Of a stretch of 64,000 nucleotides of DNA, positions 50,313-61,628 are shown in pieces. The first letter of the stretch is position 1. Every line of letters starts with the position of its first letter. Made by a program: the position numbers and the translations under genes. A model generated the notes under the pieces. The model made no database searches, was not told where the DNA came from, and saw only the letters and a list, made by a program, of their open reading frames with translations. The stretch covers positions 7,272,001 through 7,336,000 of the forward strand of contig NC_084819.1 in NCBI RefSeq assembly GCF_963583255.1, given 5' to 3'. Origin of the DNA: Pyrus communis. Taxonomy: Eukaryota; Streptophyta; Magnoliopsida; Rosales; Rosaceae.

Positions 50313-51029
50313 TGTTGGAAATTTTGAGTAGAAATTTCATTGTCCCACATTGGCCATTCTCAAAAGGATTCCTCACTTTATAAGGCTTTGTCCCTTATAG
50401 AAAGTGATTGGAGTGATAGACCTTGGAGACTAAAATTGGGCTCACCCTTGGGGTGTAATAATTAATTGATAATTAATATATAATTAATTATCAAAAGATG
50501 GGCCTTGGGGCTCTTGGGCTCAGACTCTAATAATTAAATTATTTAATTAATTATTATTTTTTATTATTACCAACATACGCATCCTTTCAGACTTCATCTA
50601 AAGAGTTCAGAAAAAACGCAGAGCAAAGCACCCTTCTGAAGAGATGTCTCCCAACAGTCACATCTCATTCTCATACCTGTTGCGAACAGGCATAATCCCA
50701 TTATATATACATCCATCTGGATGGCATTTAGAACACAGAAAATAAACATTCTTCTTCTACAATCATAAACATCCTTTTTGAGAGAACCACACAAAAATTC
50801 GCCATAAGTCAATTTTTCCGGTGCTGGAATTCTTGACTTAGATCGTTGAATCCTGGTGAAGCAGACATTCGTAGAACTACAAGCACTGAGTAGGGACGAA
50901 ATTTTTGTTTCAAGGACATTGCGGTACGCAAGCCTCGATCTTTAATTTTTTTGTTTACATTGTTCATACTCTGTTCAATATTTATTAGCATATATAATTT
51001 TATTACAGATTGTTGACATATATCCAACA
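50313..51029 (+). repeat. 3' LTR of copia element
   Basis: TGTTGGAAATTTTGAG...TATATCCAACA, the partner of 45138-45854. Most differences lie in an AT-rich block around 50460-50570 that has been reshuffled. Confidence 0.93.
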
Positions 51030-51034
51030 TTTTC

Positions 51035-51712
51035 ATCCATTCATAAAAGAAATTGAAACAAAATGTCATAACAAACTTGCAATCATATTTTGGGGCTTCA
51101 AAAGAACCCCTAACTTCTGAAAATTTAGCTACACATAATCCTTAAATTAAACCAAAAAAAAAAAAAAACAAAAAAAGACATGAGTTGAGAAGATAAAACT
51201 AAAAGAAGAGAATGCCAAGATTTCCTCATTCCTCCTCTATTCCTTCTTGTCAGCTCCCTTTTTGTTTCTCATTTTATTGTTGTTCCATTTTTTCTATAAT
51301 GATGTTGCTCAAGACAAATATGTAAGTCATTCATGGCCCACTCATTTTTGTCATTTCAAATGCACTCGAGATTAAAATTTTACAATTGAAAAGATACAAC
51401 TTAAGAAACACAGTATAAGTCAACATGCAAAATTAACACAATACTAGTTTGTCCCACCAATATACCAATATAACATTGCTTCTGTTACTTGTTGAGAAAA
51501 ACATTGTGTGTGCCTAGTCCAATTTAATCCATAGTCAAATAGAAACTACAAATCATGTTTACATACATGTTTTGCATGGTGATTTGCTTCTGCATCAGAT
51601 AAGGATAACATACAAGTAGTCAAGTTGTGTTGTGTTTTCTAAAGCATATTATAGTTGAAATGTTTGGAATGAAAGAAAATGGATCGTTTCTATTTAATTA
51701 TGAAAGGATAAC
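51035..51712. other. No gene recognised
   Basis: AT-rich sequence right of the copia element, possibly interior or an intron of the CACTA element whose 3' end follows; nothing specific is visible. Confidence 0.35.
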
Positions 51713-52168
51713 ATGAAGAAAAGGAAGGATGAAATGAGGGAGAAGCTTATCTAAGAAACACCTGAAGGTACACCATCAGATTCCATACATGTGCCATTGG
51801 ATGATGAGTTTGGAATCATGGCTGAAAACCTTGGGAGGAAAGGAAAATCAGTTAATGTTGTAGGTGTTTTTCCTCGTACGGATACCTTTGGTTGCATTGC
51901 TTCAATAGCTTCAAGTTCCAAGTTAACTGATATGACATCTTAGATTAAGCTTTTGTCAGATGGTTTCCACAAATTGAAACAAGAGAATGAACAATTGAGA
52001 GCTCAATTGGATTTATGTAATGATGATGAAAATCTAATCATAAAAATCAAGGCTTTTTATGCTGCAAGTCATGAGAAGACCAACAACTCTACACAATTTG
52101 ACGATGATATTTCAGAGGGTGAAAATACTTATCCTGAGCTGGAAGAACATGATTTGGAAGAAGATTGA
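51713..52168 (+). pseudogene. Putative CACTA transposon protein, C-terminal end
   Basis: One frame with two stops reads KKRKDEMREKLI, stop, ETPEGTPSDSIHVPLDDEFG, then SSSKLTDMTS, stop, then FHKLKQENEQLRAQLDL and an acidic tail ending EEHDLEED. The coiled-coil-like KLKQENEQLRAQL and the position before CACTA-type subterminal repeats suggest the tail of an En/Spm-type ORF (Transposase_24-like). This assignment is by context and recalled likeness and is not certain. Confidence 0.45.
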
Positions 52169-52758
52169 TGTCCGTAAGTCTTTTGTGGTTAGTTTCAAGT
52201 ATGCACTTGGTGCACCCCTTTTGATAGCATATGGAGCACCTCTTTTGTTAGCACCTAAATGTGCCTTGGACTTGTCTTTTGTTAGTACCCAAGCTGTCTA
52301 TATCTAGGTGTTATTACTCTTGATTATTATGCCTTAAGCTTCTCTTTTGTTGGTACCTCAAGCTGTCATTTGTTAGGCACCTCAAGTTGTTTTGAACTTC
52401 TCTTTTGAGATAGGTCACCATGACTTTATTTTTTTGGATGTATATTTGGTGAATGTATTCAACTTATGTTCTTTAATTGTTGATTAATGAAAAAGTGAAG
52501 TATTACCTTATAATTGTTATGAACTGCAATTCTAGATTACTAAACAAGAACAATAATTAATTTGTTGTTATTATTTCTAAATAGGTATTTGATTTAAACA
52601 TATGTGATGTATGTTGCGCCACATGTCAAAGGAATGTGTGACCTTTTTAGCGTCACTTAGTGTAAACTATATCATCTGGTATCATATTGGGTGACTACAA
52701 AATCATCACTTATAAACCTAATACGAGACGAAAAAATAGGTCACAAAATTTTTGTATT

Positions 52759-52894
52759 GTGATGTATAATTCGTCGCACATATTGTTATTAAGTGATGTA
52801 TAATTCGTCGCACATAGTGTTATTAAGTGACGTATAATTCGTCACACATATTGTTATTAAGTGACGAAAATTTCATCACATATACTGAAAAACA
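52759..52894. repeat. 34-bp tandem repeats
   Basis: 'gtgatgtataattcgtcgca' and its variants start at 52759, 52793, 52827 and 52861, a 34-bp period. The motif 'ttcgtcacat/gtgacga' continues in both orientations to about 52990, as in CACTA subterminal regions where transposase binds. Confidence 0.85.
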
Positions 52895-53021
52895 TATGAC
52901 GAAAATAAAATTTGTCACATGGACTATAGGTGACGCAATTGGTGATGCTAGAATTTCATCACATATAGTCAAATGTGATGAATGTTTATCGCCACCTAAG
53001 CCATATTTTCTGGTAGTGAAT

Positions 53022-54175
53022 GTCATCAAGAGTATTGTGTTAGAGAAAGATCGTATTGCATTTGTAATCCCAAACTGAATAGGTTCTCCAACCTCTTCTG
53101 ATTAGCTTAGGTTGTCATGACATACAGTTAGGTGTCACTCATGGCTTGAAAGTGAGTTTCAATTCATAATTATTAGAAAAAGTTTTTAATTGCCCAGTGT
53201 CTGGCTAAAAGGAACCTAATGGATCACACACTGTGTAAGGTAATGATTGAAGGATATTACGAAGAAGAGTATGAACTATTAAATAGTTTAATTGTTTGTG
53301 GTTAGAATTAATTAATATTTTAATTAATTGAATGAATAAGTTCATTTTAGACTTTGGCTTAGTTTTGGGCCTAGGGGCCTAAATGGACATTGAAAGGTTA
53401 AGCCCATAAGCTTAAGTTGTATGACAACCTAAACATAATAGGGCACAATGCCCTCTAACATAGTGAGGCTAGCCATAGAGAGGGTTTTGCCTTATTCAAG
53501 TTTGCCACTCAATTGATGGGTGGTACATAAGTGAAGTTACAAGGCCTAACCTCAATAGGGTTTCTAAAGGCTAAAGAGAGAAAACACTTCTCTCTCTTTT
53601 TCTTCATGAGGCTGGCCACTGTGGGAGGGCTTTGCTAGCATTTTGCTCTTCCATGGTCACTCATCTTTTACCTTCACCATCCTTGGTGTCGGAACTTAGA
53701 GGTCTCCAACTTTGGAAACTTTTGGAGAATTCTTTCATTCATCATTCTCCAAGAAATCCATGGAACAAAGAAGTAAGGAATGAAGGCCCTCTCTATTGGG
53801 TGATTAGAGTTCAATTGAGTGAGTCTTCGTTCACCACAACTACTTATCTCTTTGATTTGAGTTGAGTCTTGGCTCACCACAACTACTAGGCTTGGTTCAC
53901 AATTCTTTTCTCCTTGATTTGAGTTGAGTCTTGGTTCACCACAACTACTAAGCTTTGAAGTTCATGGTTTAAGTTTTGTTTTAAAGTGTATACAAGCATG
54001 CTTCTGATATTTAATTGTTAAATGCATGCATTATGTTGCTTAATGAACTTAGAGAGAGAGAGAAAACTAGGTGCAAAAGAGACTTAAGTTTGATGGTAGG
54101 GAAAAGAAAAAAAGCCACATGAAAAATGAGAGAGAAAGAAAGTGCATGTGTCAGTATGCGTAAGAGTCCATGTGT
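53022..54175 (+). mobile_element. LTR-like repeat related to 9640-10700
   Basis: Shares in order 'gagtattgtgttaga', the 'aataggttct' block, 'ggtgtcactcatggcttg' and a TC-rich leader-like segment near 53580 with the repeat at 8894. It starts abruptly at the CACTA end, as if the CACTA element had cut into it. 'gagttgagtcttggttcacc' phrases occur repeatedly at 53855-53945. No coding content. Confidence 0.5.
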
Positions 54176-54730
54176 CTAGGGTCGGCCCTGAGGGTTGCTG
54201 AAGTAGGCGGGCCGCATAGGGCCCTAACTTTGGAAGGGCCCCAATTTATTATATATTACCATTATAAACTTTGTGTTTGTTCCAATAAGAAGTTTACAAA
54301 CTTTTGAGTCTTTGAGTCTTTGCTTATAGAATTTATTAACCATACAAGTTATAGTTGCCTCAGTAGAAAGAAGTTTTTCAAAATTAAAATTGATCAGATC
54401 TTATCTTCGATCAACTATGTCACAAGAAAGATCGAATGCTTTAGCTATTTTATTAGTTGAAAGAGAATTGGTTAAAAAAAAAAATTGTATAAATTAAATT
54501 AGTACATTTGCCTCTAAATACGCGAGACGTGTAATATTTAAGCAAAGTTTCTATATCTTTCTTATTTTGGTATTAATTTTTAATAATACTTATATAGAAA
54601 TAGACTTTTCATGCATTTAGTGAATTCTTTTTTATACATATCAATGTACAAAGAGTCGAGAGTTAGAAAACTCTAGGGCCTCACTCCGAAGGCTAACCTA
54701 GGCCCCAAAATCTCAGGTTTGGTTCTCCAG
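54176..54730 (+). mobile_element. hAT remnant with a transposase C-terminal piece
   Basis: Left end 'ctagggtcggccctgagg' and right end '...aaatctcaggtttggttctccag' resemble the termini of plant hAT elements that start near GGTCGGCCCTGAG. Inside (about 54345-54480) a frame reads VASVERSFSKLKLIRSYLRS then TMSQERSNALAILLVERELV, the hAT dimerisation region. No clear target duplication, so the edges are approximate. Confidence 0.65.
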
Positions 54731-55061
54731 CATTAATTGTGTGTTGCGTGTGGTGTGTAGAATGTAACATTTGTTTTTTTTTTGTCTTAATCATTAAATA
54801 AAATTATTGAAATACTTTTGATTAAATTTTAAAATTTTGAAACACTTTTTATTAGTTTTTCATAATTTCTATTTACATCACTTAAAATAATAAAGATAAG
54901 AAATTCATTTGGTGGCCATCAACTAACAATAGTTTTACCCTAAAAATGCTTCACAGTTAAATGGAAAAAGAAAAACTAAACAATTATCATTGGAAACCTC
55001 CTCGTAATGATTATATTGAGATTATGGCAAACTAATATGGCTGATTCTTTTCCTATACAAT
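54731..55061. other. Gene-free, possibly LINE 3' tail
   Basis: No frame recognised. It adjoins the left LINE-tail copy and may be the end of that LINE on the minus strand. Confidence 0.35.
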
Positions 55062-55381
55062 CCTCAACAGTTTTGCTGGTATAAAATGCCTTTACCCTTT
55101 GGGGTGTGGGATACCTCAGGCTTCGGCCAAAGAACAAATATGGTAACAGACAAAAAGTCCCAAGCAAAAAAATATAATAACGAGGATGAATAAAGGAATG
55201 CCAAATAATGGAAGCCCGACCCTTAGTAGGACAATGATGTCGCAAGAATTCGTAATTTGTGAAAAAAAAAATGATAATTGGCATGATGCCACGTGCGCTT
55301 CGAAATAAGCAAACGAAGCTCATTCTCTATTTTTTTTTTCAGAGAAAGAACTATATTAAAGAGAAAAGCCCATAGGGCGAC
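55062..55381 (-). repeat. LINE 3' tail, left copy
   Basis: About 320 bp, close to 58826-59149 in the same orientation ('cctcaacagttttgctggta' against 'cctcaatagttttgctggta', through 'gagaaaagcccatagggcga'). The right copy continues into LINE RNase H; this one stops and abuts the hAT element. Confidence 0.9.
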
Positions 55382-58300
55382 TCTATTAAGGGACCAGGGT
55401 GGTCCCGGGACCACCTGAAGCTCGGAAAAATGGCTGTGAGGATCTTTAAGGACCACCCATGTTAGTGATGCTGAGCAAGTGATGCTGCACAATGACTTGG
55501 CCAAAATGACGTCGTTTTGAGCCAAGTCATTAAAAAAATTAAAACCTCACTCATGTGAGAACCCTCACACGATAAAGCACTCAACTCCTTCACATGATAG
55601 AGCAATCAGAACCTTCACTTTACCAATAATACCTAATCATCTGCCGCTCGACCCGTTCTTGTTTCTTACAGCATCGATCAACTCTCTGCTGCACTCTAGT
55701 TTCTATTCATCGTTGCACTGACGGGCGGGGCGACGATATCTCTAGTGAAAATCTGTAACCCTTTTGCATTTTTTCTCCATGTAAAGCTTTGGACTGGAGG
55801 CTAACCGTTGGTCATCTTCTTCTTGGTTGAAGAGGTTCGTACTCTCTTTGACTCTATCCATTAAATAATTTTGCCATCCACTATTTGATATTAAATTATT
55901 TGTGGTGGTAGATATTTAAATAATTTTACCATCCACTATCTGATATTAATTTATTTGTGGTGTTAGATATTTTGTTTAAGAAGTATTTTTATTTTTAATG
56001 TTTGGTGGTGAATTTGGTGATGAATTAAACTTTTAATGTTTCTTTGAAGTGATGGCAGTCTATTTGTGGCATGCTTGTCTTTGGCATTCATAATATTAGA
56101 ATCCCACGGGCACGGACCTAATTATAAATTTATAACTGAATCTGATTTCTTGTTTTTCATATAATATTTTTGTAGTTTCATCAATTGATTTAGATTTTTT
56201 TTATTAATTGATATGTGTAGAAATTAGAAGTATGGAACGATATTACAAGCGAAAATGATCATCGATTAGTTCGGACAATCATATTCCAAATAGTTCATCT
56301 CCAAACTTGGATAGTTCCAATCCTATTCTGAACAGTTCCCCTCCAATTCCAAGTAGTTCTAAACCAATTGGGGGTAATTCCACTCTATAACAAAATGAGT
56401 TAAAAGTTGAATTGGATAATCTTGAGAGAGACCCCGGAAAGAGAATTCCAATGAAGGATTATCCTTTAGATATTCGAGATGAGGTCCGAAGAGCATATAT
56501 ATTGATGGGGCCTTTTAGAGCAAAAGATCATGATTTTCCATTCACTTTGCATTCGAATAAAAAGCGATGGTTCGTTGATAATTGGTTGAAGGATTTTCAT
56601 TGGTTGGAATATAGTATATCTAAAGATGCTGCATTTTGCTTTTATTGCTATCTATTCAAAGTCAACTTTGAACAATCAAGCAGTGACGTCTTTACTGAGA
56701 TAGGCTTTCAAAATTGGAAGCATGCAAGAACCTGTTTTGAAAAACATGTGGGAATTGTTGGTAGCTTTCACAATAAAGCTGTTGAAGTTGCTGGTAATCT
56801 AATGAATCAAAAGGCACATATTGAAACAGTTGTGGTCAAACAGTCAGAAGAAGCTCGTATAGCTTATCGCACTTGCTTGAATGCGTCAATTGATTGCACT
56901 AAGTTTTTGTTGCAACAAGGTCTTTCATTTCGTGGTCATGATGAAAGTGACACTTCAAACAATAGAGGTAACCATTTGGAGCTCATGCAATTCCTTGCGG
57001 ATCATGATGAGAAAATAAAGGCTCTTGTGTTAGATAAAGCTTCGGGAAATCTCAAGCTAATAGCTTATTCAATTCAAAAAGATCTTGTTCATTCATGTTT
57101 CGTTAAAACCATTAAAACTATCATAAATGATATGAAGAATGCTAGGTTCTTTTCTCTATTGGTTTATGAGGCACGTGATGTTTCTATAAAAGAGCAAATG
57201 GCGGTGGTTTTGCGTTATGTGGACAAAAATGGGAAAGTCATTGAAAGGTTTGTAGGAGTTCAACATGTTCCCGACACCACTTCAAACACATTCAAGGAGT
57301 CTATTGATGCATTCATTCATTTCAATGAGTTGAGCTTCTCCAATTTACAAGGGCAAGGTTACGATGGTGCTAGTAATATGAAATGTGAGTTCAATGGACT
57401 CAAGACAAAGATTTTGAATGATCAACCTTGTGCATTCTATGTTCATTGCTTTGCTCATCAACTCCAATTAGCTCTTGTTGCCGTAGCAAAGGATAATGTT
57501 GATGTTAACACATTCTTCCTATTGGCTAATAATGTGGTAAATAATATTGGAGCTTCATGTAAGTGTCGTGATGCACTTAGAGAGATGCAACAAAAAGAAC
57601 TTATGAAAGCTCTTGAAAATGATTCTCTTATGACGGGATAAGGCTTAAATCAAGAAACTAGTCTCAAACGTGCCGGAGCTACAAGATGGAATTCACATTA
57701 TGGTACTTTGATTAGTTTGATTACAATGTTCTCATCCATGGTCAATGTGCTTGAAATGATTGTTGATGATAATACCAATGATAGTGTGGCCGAAGCAAAT
57801 AAGTTATTGAAAGACATATAATCTTTTGAGTTTGTGTTTTTCCTATTTTTGATGAAATCTATATTGGGAATCACAAATGATTTATCACAAGCATTACAAA
57901 AGGATGATCAAGAGATTGGGAATGCAATGGCTTTAGTTAATACATGTAAAGAACAACTATTCTACATGAGGAATGATGAGGGGTTTGGCCTTTTGGTTAA
58001 CAAAGTATTGCCATTTTGTGTCCAACATCATATTGAGGTTATTAACATGGATGAGACATATGTAGCTCATGGGAGATCGCACCGTAATACCCACAAAAAG
58101 ACCAACCGTCATTGTTACAAAGTGGAGCTCTTTTTTGTTGTCATTGATTCCCAGCTTACTGTGTTAAATGATCGCTTCAATGAAACAAGTACCGAATTGC
58201 TCATTTGTTTGGCTAGTTTGAGTCCAAATGATTCTTTTGCAGCTTTTGACAAAGAAAAGCTACTTCGCCTTACTCAATTGTACCCTCAAGATTTTACGAA

Positions 58301-58824
58301 GCAAGACCTATTGGCACTTAAAGATCAACTCGATATTTATATTCATTATATGCGTTCGAGAAGTGACTTTTCTCAGTTGTAGAGCATTAGTGATCTTGCT
58401 AAGGAAATGGTGGAAAAAAGGTTGCATCAAGTATTTCAATATGTGTATTTACTTATTGAATTGGCTTTGGTTTTACCTGTTGCAACTGCATTAGTGGAGA
58501 GAGCATTTTCTACCATGAATATCATTAAGAGTCCACTCCACAACAGAATGGGGGATCAATGGTTAAATGATAACTTAGTTGTTTACATTGAGAAAGATGT
58601 TTTTTCTTTTATTGACAATGAAACTATCATGACACATTTTCAAATTATGAGATCCCGTCGTGGACAAATTTAGTATTTCTAGCTTGTTTAGCACAAAGAT
58701 TATGAATGAAAATTGTAGTTTGCCATTTATTTGTTCAATGATATTTTCATCTTGTTTTTTTTTTTTTTTTTTTGGAGCTTTTATATTAGGACCACCCTAA
58801 GTTAAAATCCTAGATCCGCCACTG
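55382..58824 (+). mobile_element. hAT element with damaged left terminus
   Basis: The right end 'gatccgccactg' (58813-58824) is the inverse of CAGTGGCGGATC, a widespread plant hAT terminus, and the inner 'aggaccaccct' matches 'agggtggtccc' at 55396. At the left about 15-25 terminal bases are missing and LINE tail abuts instead. The interior encodes a near full-length transposase frame (56232-58673). Confidence 0.8.
56232..58673 (+). pseudogene. hAT transposase, TTF-zinc-finger/DUF4371 type
   Basis: A single frame of 814 codons runs from MERYYKRK to MRSRRGQI without any frameshift, but with stops at 56256 (TGA), 56388, 57639, 57819 (TAA) and 58380 (TAG). An N-terminal TTF/MYM-like zinc finger spans about KRWFVDNWLKDFHWLEY to FCFYCYLF (56560-56650). 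A DUF4371-like core follows, with GQGYDGASNM (57352) and YVHCFAHQLQLAL (57440). The C-terminal dimerisation region has VATALVERAFSTMNIIKSPL near 58479-58540. Such enzymes cut at the terminal repeats and make 8-bp duplications. The frame could not be translated without readthrough, so it is a pseudogene. It is not domesticated. Confidence 0.9.
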
Positions 58825-58825
58825 A

Positions 58826-59149
58826 CCTCAATAGTTTTGCTGGTATAAAATGCCTTTACCCTTTGGGGTGTGGGATACCTCAGGCTTCAGCCAAAGAACA
58901 AATATGGTAACAGACAAAAAGTCCCAAGCAAAAAAAATATAATAACGAGGATGAATAAAGGAACGCCAAATAATGGAAGCCCGACCCCTAGTAGGACAAT
59001 GATGTCGCAAGAATTCGTAATCCGTGAAAAGAAAAATGATAATTGGCATGAGGCCACGTGCGCTTCGAAATAAGCAAACTAAGCTCATTCTATATTTTCT
59101 TTTTAGAGAAGGAAAAAACTATATTAAAGAGAAAAGCCCATAGGGCAAC
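58826..59149 (-). repeat. LINE 3' tail, right copy
   Basis: Continuous on the minus strand with the RNase H remnant at 59124-59607. Begins one base after the hAT right terminus. Confidence 0.9.
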
Positions 59150-61615
59150 CTGTTTGAGTACAATAAAATAGAAAGGCTGGAAAAGCAGCCAACGGAAGAG
59201 TTTTATCCCAAACATGGAAGTCATTAATTGAAAGACCAACACTTCTGATAGCGTCTGCTAGAAAATTGACCACTCTGAAGACACGCTTCCAATAGATGTC
59301 TTCAAAGAAGCTCGCAAACCGTTGAATGTCAACAAGAATGGTCGTCAATCTCTAGGGAGCATGATAGGCACCACGAATAACCTCAATAACCAACTTAAAG
59401 TTGCCTTCAACAATGATGCGATTAAATCCCCTCGAGTTTGCCATCCAAAAACCATCACGAAAAGCCAAACATTCTGCCACATGAATGGTGTTTTGTCCAA
59501 CACTACGCGCCCCAGCAATGATAGGGGAACCATTCTCATTTCTAATCACAAAACCAGAGGCAGCCTGCTGGTTAACGACCGAGCCGTCAAAGTTGAGCTT
59601 GACAAAATGTAAAGACCAGTATATTAAAATGCATATAGTATTATTACAAATAATAATAATAATAATATTTATTTTCTATTGTGATTATGTGTATTATATA
59701 TTTCCTAAAATCATATTTTACAATATTGATTAAATATTTAGCCTAAAAATATTGATAAATATCTGAGTATTTTATCTTCTATTCTTACTACCTATCGATA
59801 GCTTTTAGGCGGTGTAAGTTTGCTCGGTCTAATCTCACCTTCCTCTGTACCGACTTCCTTCTCCTATAAATAGAATGTTATTGCTTCGGTCTTCTTCACT
59901 GGCGAGATGAAACATTTTCTATCGGGGTCTACTCTCTCTCAGGTTTAAAGAGTTTTCCTTTCTAGGTTTTCCTCTTAGTTATTTGTTTCATGTCTCTGTA
60001 TGTTATTAAAAAATTATAAATGTTTGTATCTAAACTAAAAAGGGGCTCATGGGCATCGTTATGCATATGTATTTGAATTCGTTCATACTGCTGATTTAGT
60101 TTTATAGAAAAGTCTTTCTATTCATATTGTTCTTTAGTGATAGCCTCTTAAGTTATGTATTTTGCATGTTACATAACAATACCATATTGATTCCTATTCT
60201 TGGGAAGGCACTTAACTTTAGGAGACTTGGATGCTGCTCTATTGCAAAGAGAAGAGTCGAAGCATGTACTGCATGTATATGTATATGTACTATGTATGGA
60301 TGTATGTCTATTGTTAAATGAATAAGCATGCTGGTAAATGGTTTTATGTACGGTTTAATTTATACATATTACTTGAATGGTTTTGAAGGCAAAAGACTTT
60401 TGTCTAAGCACTATACATGTTTGCTATGTACGAAACTATTTTGTACATCATTATAGTTCAACCAAATCACTTTTGAATTGAGAGCGTGGAATTGATGAGT
60501 TTTAAGTGTGTTGATTAGTATTTAAGTTCATAAAAGGCATTTGGTAATTTTCTTATACTTGTGAATAGGAGCTTATCAAAGTTGTGGTTTCTTGTGTTAT
60601 TATCTCAAAGCAATACTTTGGAATCCAGGTAGGGGAAATACGACAGACTTTTACGGAGATTGGCTTTATTAAATTTCGTGAAACATTATATTATTATTAT
60701 TGATCTTGTTGGTTGATTAATGTGATGTGGTTTACTAATTGGACAAATACTGCTCTTGCATGTTTACTTGTTATTGGTTATGGAATTATTGGTGAAATGT
60801 TATTGGTTGAGAATATATTGTGAGACATGTGAGGGTTGAAATGACATTATTTATGCATCATTCATGTGTCATGTGGTTGGAGCTTTCGATGTGGAGAAAT
60901 GAATGGAAGGGATCTTTTGTATAGTTGAGGCAAACTCTTAGCAGGTACCAGGTCTCAGGCGAGCCCACAGTGCACAGATTCTTTAAGGGTAATTCGGGAC
61001 TGGCAACAAAGAGTTTAGGCAAGATGACTAACAAAAGGGGAAATTGGGATGATTGAGTTACATGGGGTTAATTTGTATATTAAAACATTCGAACCACCAC
61101 TGCAGAGGTAAAATGTACAATATGGGACGTGCAAGCCCGCGTGTTTTATTATACGAATTAACAGGTAGAGATGAAGAGTATTACATTGCACACATGCATT
61201 GTTATTGATAATGATTTGGTACTTGATTACATGATTTTATGACACTTAATTTAGTATTGTCAATTACTGTGATAAGGTTATGTCCCTACTAAGTTGTTGA
61301 AGCTCACCCCTCTATTGTTATGCAAGTTTATGAACTAAACAGTAAAAAAGGGTAGAAGGGATGAAATCGGATTAAGTGCAAGGATAGAATTTTGTATTTA
61401 TTTATTTTAGTCTTGTAAAGAATTATTGATTTCTTGTTTTCATATTTTTCCAACCAGTTTCACTTTCATTTTATTTTATTTTATTTTTAGCTCGCGTGCC
61501 GGATTTGAGTTCGAGATTTTTCTTATTGACCCTCGATCCGGGGTGTGACACAAAACCAGCTTCAGGAGAAGATCACCGAATAGAGTTGGGTTTCCTAGGC
61601 TCAATCTCTATAGGG
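59124..61615 (-). pseudogene. LINE ORF2 C-terminal RNase H domain, split by a solo LTR
   Basis: On the minus strand, SSPEAGF is encoded at 61556-61590 and continues across the solo LTR into VKLNFDGSV (59580-59607). NENGSPIIAGARSVGQNTIH, AECLAFRDGFWMANSRG and VVNFLADAI follow to a TGA or TAA stop at 59124. These are motifs of the RNase H-like domain of plant L1-type ORF2. A stop interrupts it after RGAYHAP. Removing the LTR and one caaaa copy restores the reading frame, so the LTR inserted later. Confidence 0.85.
59608..61550 (+). mobile_element. Solo LTR, gypsy-like
   Basis: Runs TGTAAAGACCAG...GATCCGGGGTGTGACA, 1,943 bp, with perfect caaaa duplications (59603-59607 and 61551-61555). No pol and no second LTR. 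The GGGGTGTGACA end resembles the chromovirus LTRs in this window, but the rest differs. Orientation is inferred from that end. Confidence 0.9.
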
Positions 61616-61628
61616 TTAGGGAGGGATT

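Larger units (their letters stand above)
45138..51029 (+). mobile_element. Ty1/copia element, 5.9 kb
   Basis: Two 717-bp LTRs (roughly 5 percent apart by eye) surround one gag-pol region, with perfect ttttc duplications (45133-45137, 51030-51034) and a polypurine tract 'aatgtggggtat' just before 50313. Gag, protease, integrase, RT and RNase H follow in copia order. Five stops and three frameshifts inactivate it. It lies only 68 bp from the TRIM's duplication. Confidence 0.95.
51713..53018 (+). mobile_element. 3' end of a CACTA (En/Spm) element
   Basis: The right terminus 'ttttctggtagtg' (53006-53018) is the inverse of CACTACCAGAAAA, a classic CACTA end. It is preceded by subterminal repeats and a possible transposase tail. 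The matching left end was not found in the window, so the element is truncated or was rearranged by later insertions; a 3-bp target duplication could not be tested. Confidence 0.65.

Noticed and set aside
52759..52894. CRISPR-like array
   Set aside because: The 34-bp units are contiguous without unique spacers and sit beside a CACTA terminus in plant DNA.
56232..58673. Domesticated hAT transposase gene
   Set aside because: Five in-frame stops, a recognisable right terminal repeat and no intron-exon repair make it a dead transposon.
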